64,000 nucleotides of DNA from Cannabis sativa (GCF_029168945.1 NC_083608.1:16262136-16326135); one strand, 5' to 3'. Positions 1-11,100 are shown, numbered from the stretch's first letter. Made by a program: numbers and translations. Notes: generated by a model from the letters alone, not told the origin.

Positions 1-768
1 CAATTTGGGTTAGCTTTGGAGTTGTTTAAAGAGATGAGGGAGAAAGGGTCTCGTCCAAATGTTGTTAGTTTTAATACTTTGATTAAAGGTTTCTTTAGAG
101 AGAGGAAGTTTGAGGAAGGTATTCAAATGGCTTACGAAATGATTGAACTTGGGTGTGAGTTTTCTAATGTCACTTGTGAAATTTTGGTTGACGGGCTTTG
201 TAGAGAAGATCGAGTTATGGAAGCTTGTGAGTTATTAATAGATTTTTCAAGAAAAGGAGTGTTGCCCAATAGCTATGACTATTTTGGTCTGGTTGAGGTT
301 CTTTGTAGAAAAGGATGTTCAGAAAGAGCTATAGAGGTCATGAATGAGCTTTGGAGGAGAGGAAATTGTCCAAGTTTGATTGCTTGTACCACTTTGATAG
401 ACGGTTTAAGAAAGGCAACAAAATCCGATGAAGCTTTCAGATTGATGGAAAAGATGCTAAACGAGGGTGCGGTTCCGGATAGATTGACTTTTAATTGTCT
501 TCTTCAAGATCTCTGCAACATGGGAAGAACTGTTGAAGCTGACAAGTTAAGATTGTTGGCTACCAGCAAAGGCTTGGATCCAGATTGTACAGCCTATAAT
601 ATTTTGGTATTTGGGTACACAAGAGAAAAGAAAAGAAAGGAAGGTGAAAAGGTGGTGGATGAGATGTTGGATAGGGGTTTTATTCCTGACATAGCTTCTT
701 ATAATCTATTAATGGATATGCTTGCTAAGGCAAGTCCTCCATTGAAACACCATGTTCATATTGGGTGA
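1..768 (+). CDS. P-class pentatricopeptide repeat (PPR) protein, 3' part
   Basis: The frame is open from the first base of the window to a TGA at 766-768, so the gene starts upstream and 255 residues are visible. They divide into six complete 35-residue repeats with partial units at both ends. Each repeat has the usual helix-turn-helix pattern: an aromatic/Asn start (VSFNTLI, TAYNILV, ASYNLLM), a central Gly-(Leu/Phe)-Cys/Arg stretch, and a Gly-x-x-Pro-(Asn/Asp/Ser) end. There is no E, E+ or DYW tail, which fits the P class. Members of that class usually bind organellar RNA in mitochondria or plastids and affect its stability, splicing or translation. The targeting peptide and N-terminal repeats lie outside the window, so organelle and RNA target cannot be inferred. 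Like most PPR genes the visible part has no intron. A possible poly(A) signal follows 127 bp after the stop. Confidence 0.93.
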   Translation, partial: QFGLALELFKEMREKGSRPNVVSFNTLIKGFFRERKFEEGIQMAYEMIELGCEFSNVTCEILVDGLCREDRVMEACELLIDFSRKGVLPNSYDYFGLVEVLCRKGCSERAIEVMNELWRRGNCPSLIACTTLIDGLRKATKSDEAFRLMEKMLNEGAVPDRLTFNCLLQDLCNMGRTVEADKLRLLATSKGLDPDCTAYNILVFGYTREKKRKEGEKVVDEMLDRGFIPDIASYNLLMDMLAKASPPLKHHVHIG

Positions 769-894
769 AAACATGGGGATTTTGTGCTTTCCCTAATGTT
801 TGTTGCTCAATGATGATTTTGTCAGTAGTTTTTAGGACACTGAAGTGTATACAGTTAAGAGTTTGTTGCTCAGTGACAGAGTCACAGAAGAGAA

Positions 895-900
895 AATAAA
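895..900 (+). terminator. candidate poly(A) signal of the PPR gene
   Basis: An AATAAA hexamer lies 127 bp downstream of the PPR stop codon and is followed within about 20 bp by T-rich DNA. This is the usual arrangement of a plant 3' end. It is a motif match only. Confidence 0.4.
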
Positions 901-1944
901 GTAATTTGTATACTCATTTTTAATTTTTTTTTTATTCTTTGATACTACTTACAATGATAATTTATGAACTTTGTTGAGCTTAAAGACGATCCATAGTATT
1001 ATCATGAAGCTTTGTTGTAGTTTTATTAGAGCTTCTACATTGTGGATGGGATAATACATGCATATTCTAAAGTAGAAGGATTAATTAGTAATAGGTTACC
1101 AATTTGAATTATGTCACAACATTCAAATTTCACTTCAGATAACTGTTCATAAAAATCAATAAAACGACTTTAAAAATTAAAAATGCTCAAAATCCACATT
1201 GGAGTATGACACACGGATCACAAATGACATGATACATATTAGAATTTAGGATAAGGTGAATGAAGTTCTATCTCAAAACTAATTGGCAATGAGAGGAGTA
1301 ATTCATTTCTCTTATATATTCTATTATTCCGCTTAAGCATTGGGCAGCTTGGAAGTTGGAACATTACACAATATCTCTTTTTTTTTTTTTTTTTTTTTTG
1401 AAGAAAAGGTCTAAAAAATTTATAACTGAAAGTTTAGATGTATCTTTTAATAAATTAATAACAATCTTTTTTAAATTATTTATAAAATGCCTAATTTTAA
1501 ACTTTTGTACAAGGACTTCAAAATGTTTAGGTGAGCCTTGATTATTTTGAATAGATAGAATAAAACTCAAAGGAGCAAAATGTTCTATAAACACGACCTG
1601 AACTATAACAAGAATCATGAACAGTTTTGTTAGAAGATCGTTTAACAAAAACCAACAAAACAACCATTTGAATAGAGCTCTTAATCGCTTGTACCACTAT
1701 GAGACAATGAGTCTCGATTACATCCAACTCAATGCTTCTTTGATACCAATAGCATCCTCAGGTTGAGCTTTGAAATGTTAAACTAGGTGTCGTTTCCCTT
1801 GCAAAGGACATTTCATTTGTTAGTTATAAATTAAAATCAGCTGAGTTAGTTCCCGGTAAAAATTGAATAAAAGAAAAGGAAGTATTTATCTTCATAACAG
1901 AATTTCAAAAAGCCAAAGCCAAGAGGAAAAAGGAAATATTTGCC
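901..1944. other. intergenic region between PPR and SOUL genes
   Basis: This stretch is AT-rich. It holds a run of more than 20 T residues around 1378-1399 and a short dispersed motif near 1262-1300 (around the string aactaattggcaatgagag). That motif recurs near 10300, 10610 and 58220, so it is a repeat remnant. Small open frames across the T-run are not credible genes. The last 100 bp before 1945 must contain the SOUL promoter and leader, but I see no clear TATA box. Confidence 0.5.
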
Positions 1945-3933
1945 ATGGCCGCCTATGGAATCTCATCCATATTCCCAACCATTTCCTCATCTCTAAGCTT
2001 CTTTAACCCACGCACCACAATCTCCATGGCTGCCAACAGAGCCACGCAAATCCAGCCAAGAAGAAGGTCCATGTCAGCTTTGGAAGCTCGAGTGTCTCTC
2101 GTACTGGCTCTCGCTTCTCAAACCTCTGCCACTTCTCAGCGACGTAAATGTTCAATAGCTACACCAATCAAAACTTTGCTTAATCTTATCGAAACCATAA
2201 CCGTTCTCACTCTAATTTCCTTCGATTCTCTATTTTTTTTTTTTTTTGGACAGTTTTGGCGGAGTTGGCTACTGAAACAGCAAAATACGTGTTCCCGAAA
2301 AGATTCGAGTCGCGCACTCTTGAGGAAGCTCTGATGACAGGTATTTCTGCAAAAATTTGGTTGTGGTACGATTTATTGAGCTATGTTATCGGTATTTCAT
2401 GCTCGATTACTTTGTGTTTTTGGTGCAGTTCCGGATATTGAGACATTGAATTTTAGGGTTTTGAGTAGAACAGACCAGTATGAGATAAGGGAAGTTGAGG
2501 TATTGAATTTGGCTTGAAATACCTTGTGATGTCTCTGTTATTTTTCCTTTCCCTATTTCTAAATGATTTTTCTTTTTTTGTTCTTTCAAATGAAAACAGC
2601 CTTATTTTGTAGCAGAGACGACGATGCCTGGAAAAACTGGTTTTGATCTCAATGGAGCATCTCAATCCTTCAATGTCTTAGCCGAGTACCTGTTTGGTAA
2701 GGTAATTTTTACTCTTTTTACTTTCCTTGTGAATTATCAATTGAGTTAGACATGTTTCCAATGTTCCAAAATATCGAGTTAGGTTTAAACCGAAACCTTA
2801 TAATCTCACACACCCAACCACTTGAAGATCCACCCGCGATTGCCTCAAGTAGCATAGGGTGTTTAATTTCAACATTTAGGTTTTTAATAGTCAACTTGTT
2901 GCTGTTGCTCTTCTATAGAATACAAAAAGGGAGCAGATGGAGATGACCACACCAGTTATTACAAGTAAAGCTCAGCCTAATGGGGAGAAAATGGAAATGA
3001 CAACTCCTGTTATAACAAAGAGGGTAAGGTTTCTGCATTGGTTTGTTGTTTATTTCAGTGATAATAGTATAAATTAGATGATTGAAGATACTCACAAATG
3101 CACTTTGTTGTATATCATTACGAGTCTTTGAGATCAAACCTTATTAACAAAGATATGCTTTGGAAGTGATGTAACGTTTCCATTTTTCTCATTAATGGAT
3201 TAGTCACACTTCATTGTTTGTTCTAAAGGTGAGTCTTGGTTATCCTTCTTTGAGCATTGAAAAGAACACTTACCTTTGACAGTGGTTGTTTTCAATTTCA
3301 TATTTTTTTATTATGCTTCTGTCATGATCTTGTTTGCCTACATTTTTTTATAGGGGGGAGATGAAGATAAGTGGCAAATGTCTTTTGTCTTGCCTTCAAA
3401 GTATGGTGCAGACGTGCCATTGCCAAACAACCCATCTGTGAAGATCAAGGAGGTTCCGAGGAAAATCGTTGCAGTTGTTGCTTTTTCAGGTTTGTCCCTG
3501 TCTTAATCTGTGAACTCTCTTACTTCATGGAATTTTTGGTGTGATGTTTGGAATCTGTTGTTCTGCTTCCTTATAAATCCAATAGTATTTTCTTCATGTA
3601 TTATGTAATGCTTAGGCACTTAAACAGTTTACGCTCTTCTTCGTGTCAAATCAGGTTTTGTTACTGATGAAGAAGTTAAACGACGTGAATCCAAATTACG
3701 TGAAGCTCTAAAGAATGACAGACAATTTCAAGTGAAGGAGGACGCTTCAGTAGAAGTTTCTCAGGTAAGAACTATGAATGAAATATGCACAGAAAAGTTC
3801 TTCATGCTTTTTTTCGTTTTTCATTTTTACAATTTAGACATATTTTAAATACCATTTGCAGTATAATCCGCCATTTACACTCCCCTTTCAACGCCGTAAT
3901 GAGATTGCGATCGAACTTGAAAACAGAGAGTAG
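1945..3933 (+). CDS. SOUL family heme-binding protein, predicted plastid-targeted, 8 exons
   Basis: Eight exons joined by GT-AG introns give 293 residues: 1945-2143, 2254-2340, 2429-2499, 2600-2701, 2919-3023, 3354-3489, 3655-3764, 3862-3933. All phases agree and the stop is TAG at 3931-3933. Residues 1-60 are Ser/Arg/Ala-rich with few acids, like a chloroplast transit peptide. The SOUL fold begins near residue 96 ([12 protein letters not shown]) and continues through YEIREVEPYFVAET. Next comes the family hallmark of two MEMTTPVIT segments (about residues 160 and 180), then KYGADVPLP and a C-terminal [15 protein letters not shown]. From memory the exon pattern and sequence resemble Arabidopsis At3g10130, a plastid SOUL protein reported from plastoglobules. 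SOUL/HBP proteins bind heme or other tetrapyrroles; the ligand here is inferred from the family. The start ATG has a good context (gccATGG). Nothing looks broken. Confidence 0.95.
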
Positions 3934-6103
3934 CTGCTGCTATTTATCAACTTTAAAGTTTTGGTGTTGATAATTACTGTAAATAATAGCTTTGGCATCT
4001 TCCAAAATCAGGTATTACTCTGTATAGTGGTGATATTGTAAAGTTATTAAAAGTTGTGTCTCACTTCACAACTAAAATATTTCTTATATGCATAAATGAA
4101 CATTAAGTACTAGCATTTTATGCTACCTGATCATCGACTGAATATTGGTGTATCAATAAGTCATGTGAATCTTACAAGCGTAATAGTTGTTCCCCTGGAA
4201 TATTGAAAGTCTCAAATGTGACCAATAGAGGGATTCGGGGACTAGCCCGCTCCTCGTTGCTCAAGAGAGAAAGGAAGAAAGAATTATATCGCCCTCGGTT
4301 CACTTCACTCTCTAAAGGCAGATTAAGATTAAGGCTACTCTTGGGAGGCTATTGAAACCAAGAAATATAAGCTTGTCCCGAATTCGGTGATTAAACTCTA
4401 CTACGATGATAAATAGAGCCAAAAAAAAAAAAAAAAAAAATTAAAATAGCTCTATTAAAAATTAAATATATATGTAAGAGAAAGCTTTTTAGGAACTTGG
4501 AATGATGTATAATAGCTTAAGGCTTAAAATATTGATATAGATAAAGCAGAGAGTACAAGGAACAAATTTTAACATCTAATAAATTTTAAAAAAGAAAACA
4601 TAAACCATGTTAATAGGTGGTGCGTACAACGAATAAATCTGTGTAGAAGATGTTTGTCACTAGACTCTTTAATTGTTATATTACTCTTTAGGATAATGAG
4701 ATATGGATATATGCACACTTTAATTATACACAAACTTAATACATGTTTATATGACAAGTCATTTTTTATAAGTGAGATCTTTTTTTTTTTTTTTTTCAAC
4801 AAAAGTGAGCCTCTTAAATGAATAAAATTGGTTGATCTTCTTTTTATCACAAAAGTAAGTGTTAAATTTATATGTAATTTATGTGTGTATATTATTGCTC
4901 TACTTTTTAACATTTGTTTTACTAATGATTTTATTTTTTCTTTATTTAAAAAATTAATCTAGTCTCACCAATCCATCCATGTCATTGTTACAATAAGGAA
5001 AATTAAATAAAAAAAATTAAACGTTTAAACAAATAAAATACTTAACTTATTACAAATATAATGTTAATTAGATTGTCAAATTTAAGGAGTCTCGTCTAAT
5101 TTCGTTCAATTTTACTTACGAACTCCTAAGATAACGATTGTTCATATACTAAATTGTACCCCAAACTTTGACACGTACCAAATTATATCTTCCGAACTTC
5201 TATTCATGTCAGACACCGTTAGTAAAATTAAACAAAATTAGATTAAAGTCATTGAATTGAATTCAACAATCTCTATAGTTTAGGAAGAATCTAAAAAGTG
5301 GAGGCACAATTCGATACATGTCAAAGTTCGACCAGAGTCCGAGTCTAAAATATTAATGAAAAAAATACAAATAGACTATAATTAAAAGAAATTATTTAAT
5401 TTTTTTTAAGTGATTTTTTTAAACAAAAATTATTTTGATTCTTATTTTTTAAATTAAAAGTAAAAACAATTATATAGAACATGTATTTTGAATATATTTT
5501 TACTTTTTTAATTAAAAAAATAAAAAACTGATTAAAAAATATTAACAATAACGTTGTTGGGACTACGACCTATCTTGCCCTGCCTGCAATTATGAGCCTA
5601 TAAATACAAGATAGCTTTATTATTTTCCAAGATTATTTGGTGCGCATAAACTCTTTCTCGTACGCATTCTCTTCTCAGATAATAAAATCGTAGGAGTTCA
5701 ATATGCTCGGTAAGTATAACTCTGAGACTCAAAGAATGAAACATTTTTATTTTGAAAAGAATGTATTTTCTTATGAATTTAATAATTCGTCTCTCTTTGA
5801 GTAATAAACTAACAGAAGAAAATCCAACAAGAAAAAAAACTGAATGGAAATGTGGGTAGAACATGTTGCAACCCAATTTAGTACTCGAAATAAAAATTAT
5901 TTCTATCCAAATGAGTAAACATTTTTGCAGAAAGAGGGTACTCTCTTTAGAGTTTCTTATTAAAGTTTCTCCTTTTGGAACACAAAATATTTAAAGCCAT
6001 TGTTCAATACCATTGAAATGATAACATTCATAATAATTTTATATGTAACATTAAGCATTGTATTGACTCTATTTTTATATGTTACGCATATGTTAGTTCT
6101 TGT
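3934..6103. other. intergenic region 3' of the SOUL gene
   Basis: No credible gene was found. The first 200 bp should hold the SOUL 3' UTR. A richer A-tailed insert (4180-4440) is listed separately. The remainder, with T- and A-runs near 4780 and 5400-5530, is AT-rich without open frames that look like protein. Confidence 0.5.
4180..4440 (+). repeat. unidentified G+C-richer segment ending in an A20 tract
   Basis: About 240 bp of clearly richer composition, including runs such as actagcccgctcctcgttg, ends directly in 20 A residues at 4421-4440. The tract is flanked by the short inverted repeat aatagagc / gctctatt. A body with a 3' oligo(A) end suggests a retroposed sequence, either a SINE or a copied transcript. 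I see no clear pol III A/B boxes and cannot name the source; an organellar origin is also possible. Confidence 0.35.
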
Positions 6104-6567
6104 ATGTTTCCTTCGTTGGTGATGGTTGCGCCTTCTGTTTGGTTTCTCTCACTGGACGATTGGGTCAAGATCAACTGTGACGTTAAAGTTGGTAGTGACT
6201 TAATGTGCGTGGTGGCTTTGGCTAAAGACCACAAGGAATCGTTTTTGTGGGTGGCTAGCAAAATCTTCAACTTCTCTGACCCTCTCATTAGAGAATTTGC
6301 GGCATATTTGTTAGTCCTGGAATCAGCGACCCTTTGGAAGCATTTGTTTGTGATAATAGAGAGTAATTTTGAGACGGTGATCAACACGTTGAAGGGATGT
6401 TTGGGGTATTGGTAACTATGTGCTTCAATGTAAAATTCTCTTAAACTTTTTGATTAGTTGTAATTTTTCGTTAATATCTAGATTTTGTAATTTTGCAGCC
6501 AATAATGTGGTTAAGTGGGCTTTTGCTAGTAATGTAACTGGTATGATCGATCCGTCCTCATACCAAA
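6104..6567 (+). pseudogene. fragment of a plant RNase H-like (RVT_3) domain from a non-LTR retrotransposon-type gene
   Basis: The open frame 6104-6415 encodes a stretch with WVKINCDVKVGSDLMCV, VALAKDHKESFLWVASK, IREFAAYLLVLESA and an acidic VIIESNFETVINTLKG. These correspond to the successive strands and helices of the RNase H-like domain found in plant LINE-type and related genes. The frame then breaks, and similarity resumes near 6500 (NNVVKWAFASN), as expected for the C-terminal helix. There is no start context, no reverse transcriptase and no poly(A) tail nearby, so this is a decayed fragment rather than a gene. Family assignment is from pattern memory. Confidence 0.6.
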
Positions 6568-6577
6568 TAACTTAGGA

Positions 6578-6915
6578 ATAGTTACATAAGACACTATTTT
6601 TTGTAAAAAAAAAATTACATTTTTACGTTTAATGAATTTTTTTTTACATTTTTACGGTTTCACGTAAAAACAACACGAAAATAATAAGAAAACTACATAA
6701 AAGTAACATGAAAATAACATTTAAATAACATCAAAACAACAATAAAAAATAACATACATATAACAAAAAATCAACAACAAATTAACATGAATACAACATT
6801 AAAACCGTATTTTCTGTAAATAAAATAAAAAAAAATGTAAAAATATTTAAAATTTCGTGAAACTGTATTTTTATAATTTTTTTGTTATTTTTATATATTT
6901 GTGAAATTATCCCAA
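6578..6915 (+). repeat. short non-autonomous element, copy 1 (related to 60133-60470)
   Basis: This segment of about 340 bp matches 60133-60470 in the same orientation. Shared blocks include ctacataaaagtaacatgaa, aaaaatcaacaacaaattaa and the closing tttttgttattttt followed by tatttgtgaaat. One end carries a gggataattt-like motif as seen from outside. There is no coding capacity. It is probably a MITE or similar dispersed element. Confidence 0.6.
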
Positions 6916-7879
6916 TAACTTATTATGTAACGAACATCATGTTTAATTCTATTTAGTTTTAATATATTTATGCATTAATTTATTAATTAAAAAAAAAAAC
7001 ATACCATCACACAAAATTTGAGTATTTAAAATGAGAAAAAAAAACAAATGTGGAATGAATGGCACTTTTTGCTTTCTACATTATTTCTATAATGCTTACT
7101 TACCCGTTTTAATAATTTATTTTCCGAGTATTAATAGCCATCAAACAATTGTTATAATGGAAAAAAAAAACATCATAGTAATTCACGTGATACTTGTCCT
7201 TAAATTTGTTTGACACGCACAAAAAAAGTGGAGATTGGAATGAGAATTGTACAATATTATTTTGATGGCATTGTGTTGTGTGTGTACTTTTAGGAAGATA
7301 GTAGTAATTAAAGCAAGCTACTCTACTCCAAATTTAATTTGCAACCTAGCTAGTAATGAGAAAAGATATATATAATAAGAGGTTTTATAGTTAGTGGGGC
7401 ATTTAATTTATTACTTAGTGGACATTTGAATATCATACCTCCCAATTAAGCACTATGAATATGATCCAATTCCAAAGTGACTATTACTAGTCGGCTTTAT
7501 TATTATGATCAATTTTGCCTACCAACCCATATTGTGTTGTAATGAAACTTATGCATATACTCTCTTTATTGATGCCGATAAGAGTAGTCTTTTCTCTTAA
7601 TTCGATCAGGTTGAGCCACAGTTTGTGTCATGCGTAGTGGTACGAAGGCTAAAGTTATACCCATTGAAATAATATACTATAGCATATTGGAAAACCCAAT
7701 TATGATTGAAATAAATAACTACTTGATCACAACATCTTTTATGTATGGTAGTTTTACAAACCCATCTTATCCTTAATGAATACAATTAGTGGTGGGTTGA
7801 AAATTTGTGTATAATTTATATGTACACATATTATTACTCTTACTGTCTCTTTAGTAGATCTTGTTGTGTTGTATAATAT
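6916..7879. other. AT-rich intergenic DNA without recognised features
   Basis: No open frame of interest, no clear repeat and no RNA gene was seen. Only scattered A/T runs occur. Confidence 0.5.
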
Positions 7880-8500
7880 ATGTTAGGTTAGGTTGGATTG
7901 TATTGTATAATATTATTTTAATATAATATTTTGTTAGGTATTAGCTTGTATATATAGGTTGTTTACCATAAAATCGATCACAATTCTGGACCTATAGACC
8001 CAGACCCCAAACTAGGACTGACTCGAACCTTGACCCCAACTCAGTCCCTAAATCTCAGACTTGGGAGATCCTGGAACCCGACACTAGCCTCAGACCCTGG
8101 AACCCGGCACTGGCCCCAACCCTAAACTCCGACTCTGGTCGAAACTCCAACTCTACTCCCCACGAGACTCGGACTTCGACCCCGACCCAAATTCGGACCA
8201 CAACCTTAAACCCAGGCCCAAACTCGAACCTTGGATCCCGAACCCTAAACCAAACCCTGACTCAACCCAGACCCTGCACCGAGCTAAACTCGTACCCTAG
8301 CTCTGGCCTCGGCGTCATATCTCAACGGGAACATGTACCCCAGGTTGGACCTGGACCTCCAATCTTGACCCTAGATTCCAACCACGAAACCCGGCCTCAG
8401 TCTCAAACCTCGGACCTAAACCCAAAACCCGGCCTAGTCTCGAACCTCAACGTTGGACCTCGACCTTCGGTGTCAAACCATTTCTAAATTTTATAATAAA
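7880..8500 (+). repeat. element with AT palindrome flank and C-rich degenerate short-unit array, copy 1
   Basis: An AT-rich near-palindromic stretch (about 7890-7945, containing ttggattgtattgtata) is followed by about 490 bp (7985-8475) with strong strand asymmetry. On the + strand it is a string of C-blocks such as gaccccaac, gaacccgac and aaaccca, spaced every 6-8 bases with much divergence. Composition changes sharply at both ends. A G-rich counterpart in inverted orientation occurs at 61325-61690. No reading frame is conserved. Confidence 0.55.
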
Positions 8501-9445
8501 ATACAAAAGTTAATTAAGTACCTAAGAAATAAGGTCTCTTGGGAAGGTTCAATGCATGTGTATTTTTAATTCCAATCCAACTTTCTTTATAGAAACTTTT
8601 ACACTTTGTCAATACGGAGGAGTGCATGCGCGTTACACCATTTTTCAGTTTTCACAATGATCATCCCCAGAAAGCATGCTTTTAAATAACCGAACTTAAA
8701 TTAACAATATTATATATTTTTATACATAAAGATTATGTAATTAGATTTATTTATTTCTTAAAAAAAGAAACACAAACAATCACTAAATCTTATTTGTTCA
8801 AAATAAATACATATATATGTCCTATATATATACACATTACTTTCTCTTTAAATTAACCTTTTTGGTGACTTGGCATCAAATTGCACTAACCAAATCGTCC
8901 TCTTTTCTTATGGCATATACTAGTTTCTTGACTATATTTTCGTATAGCCACCATACCATATTTTAACATAATAAAATTCCTTAAAATTAAATTGAAATAC
9001 ATATTTAGCAACAACCGAGCTTAATCAATCAAAACAACAATGTATAACTGCAACAAAATAAAAAATAAAAATATCCCAAACATGTATATTAATTTTCAAA
9101 CACAACATCGTGTATTTTAGTATTATGAAATCGTTATCGTTGTACGTAATCATTGGTTTATTTTATTACAATCATATTTTTTTCTCATCATATATTTTGA
9201 GTCATGTCATCAGAAGCTATATATTAAATATTTTATAGTAAATCATCAAATAAAATGATATAAATAAACTTTAAAAAAAAAACTGAAAATAGCAGTGGAA
9301 GATTGAGTAAAACTGTTTGTATATTTATGATGTATATATATATGATCTTATGGAGTTTATTACAACATCCATTTTTTGTGTCACCTATAACAAAAACTAC
9401 AAAATATATATACTTAATTATCATCATAATCACCATCATTAGTTG
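8501..9445. other. AT-rich DNA 3' of the PADRE gene
   Basis: No gene was found. The right end must contain the 3' UTR of the minus-strand gene that stops at 9446. Short AT microsatellite tracts occur near 8810 and 9330. Confidence 0.5.
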
Positions 9446-10024
9446 CTAATTTACTTCAGCTATACTTTCCAACTCAGGCTTCCAATTACACCCTTCACCT
9501 TGATCATAATCACAATTATGATCAAGTTTGATTTTCTGATCATCAGAACAAAATTTAGAAACCATGTCATCCACCGAAACAACTGATGATCCACCTTTGG
9601 TATTTTTCAACAACTCCTGCAGTTCTTGCTTGCTTATAACCAATTTAATCCTCACAACTTTGCTACTACTACTATTGCTGCTAGTAGTAGTAGTAGTTTC
9701 TAGCTCGGGTTTGGTATATTCTACTTCTTTTTCTGGCACTGTAAACCTAACCTTTTTCGCCGTCTTCTTCTTTTTCGGGGGCGATGGAACGGGTTCCAAA
9801 TAGTAGAGGTGACCACCTAGAAGCTTTGTTTCTGGGTTGAGATGTTGATTTTGGTTTAGTAGTATTGGACCACTACTAGTTGTTGTTTCAGCTGATGATA
9901 GTGTATGGCCTGAGAATTGAGATAAGACATCAAATGCTTTGATTGGTGATCTGTATTCCAATACTTTCCCATCTGGTTTCACTACCTTTATTACTTTCTC
10001 TTCCGAAACCAAACAATTTCCCAT
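9446..10024 (-). CDS. PADRE/DUF4228 domain protein
   Basis: This is an intact intronless frame of 192 residues from an ATG at 10024 to a stop at 9446-9448. The N-terminus MGNC fits N-myristoylation at Gly2 and possible palmitoylation at Cys4. The typical family start follows (KVVKPDGKVLEYRSPIKAFDVL, residues 14-35). Residues 69-78 hold the GGHLYYLEPV block, residues 84-91 a basic PKKKKTAKK-like patch, and residues 123-140 the conserved KVVRIKLVISKQELQELL segment. A low-complexity Thr/Ser run (residues 110-121) is encoded by a trinucleotide repeat. PADRE proteins are plant-specific, about this length, and often transcriptionally induced by pathogens or abiotic stress. No biochemical activity is established, so I assign none. 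A TATA-like box lies about 105 bp upstream. Confidence 0.93.
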   Translation of the reverse strand: MGNCLVSEEKVIKVVKPDGKVLEYRSPIKAFDVLSQFSGHTLSSAETTTSSGPILLNQNQHLNPETKLLGGHLYYLEPVPSPPKKKKTAKKVRFTVPEKEVEYTKPELETTTTTSSNSSSSKVVRIKLVISKQELQELLKNTKGGSSVVSVDDMVSKFCSDDQKIKLDHNCDYDQGEGCNWKPELESIAEVN

Positions 10025-10129
10025 GGCTATTAGTTCTCTGTTTTATTAATTGAAACTCTGTTTGTGATGATAATAATATTATTACTCAATGTGGTGTGTG
10101 TTAAAGAGAAGTGAAAGGACCTTTGGGGG

Positions 10130-10137
10130 TATTTAAA
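10130..10137 (-). promoter_or_regulatory. TATA-like box of the PADRE gene
   Basis: Read on the minus strand the motif is TTTAAATA, 106 bp upstream of the start codon at 10024. This leaves room for a short leader. It is a motif and spacing match only. Confidence 0.4.
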
Positions 10138-10184
10138 GAGATGTGGATACAACTTTACCCTCAAAAAGTTTGGAAAATTACAAA

Positions 10185-11100
10185 ACTAGACTTTGTTTTG
10201 TTTTGCTTTAGACCCCACTTGGTTACAAATGTATTGTGTATTATTAGGACGTTGGGGTGTTTATTGGACCATGTTATTATGAGATTTTGTCTTAACACTA
10301 ATTGGTAATGAACGGAATAGTCCATATTTTTATATATAGCTCAATATTTTTACATTTGATCCATGTGAATAATACATGTCCAATATTCTCTCTCAAGATA
10401 GTGGCTATATTTTTGCGCACCAATCTTGAGTCACCTTATCACAAGTAGTGCCATTTGTTAATTTATTTTTATTTGCTCGCTTATTCTTGTTCGTGGGTGG
10501 GAGTTTCATTTTTGCTCGTTTGCGGGCTGGCTAATTATCTGATAAGTGTGGATCGAAAGTCCGCTAAGAATATGGCTCTGATAACATGTTAAGAATATTC
10601 ATGAGGTTCCATCTCAAAACTAATTGGTAATGAGAGTAGCCCGTGTTTTTATAATAAATGGCTCAATATTTTTACATTTGATCCACGTGGGGCAATATTA
10701 TCCAATAAACCACATCCAATATTTTTAGATTATTTCAGATCCGATTGAATTATATATTGGATGTTAAATTTTACCATCCTCCCAAAAATATATTGTGTAT
10801 TATTAAGAGTAGGGGTGTCTATTAGACCACATTCAATATATTTAAGCCTATCCAGATCTAATATTTTATAGCAAATATATATAATTAATTAAACTATACT
10901 ATATATACTATTGTCATACTAGTGTAGTCTTTCATTTTTTTTACTGGTGTTGTGTATTATTAGGAATAGAACATTCAATATTTTTATAACTATCAAAATC
11001 TAATATTTTATAGTCTAATCTAAGAACTATACTTTATTTTGTTTTGCTTTAGACTCCACTTGGTTAAAAATGTGTGTGTGTATTATTAGGAGTTAATTAA
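10185..11100 (+). repeat. locally duplicated block upstream of the PADRE gene
   Basis: A unit of about 70 bp at 10190-10262 (gttttgttttgctttagacc through gtgtattattagga) recurs at 11034-11094 with a few changes. Its second half (tgtgtattattaagag, ggggtgtctattagacca) recurs at 10790-10835. Between them the strings ttttacatttgatcca and ctaattggtaatga each appear twice. The block looks like serial local duplication of the distal promoter region plus repeat remnants. Confidence 0.5.

Noticed and set aside
1364..1727. Minus-strand frames of 99 and 61 codons
   Set aside because: One includes a poly-Lys run from the T-tract. No promoter, motif or splice support.
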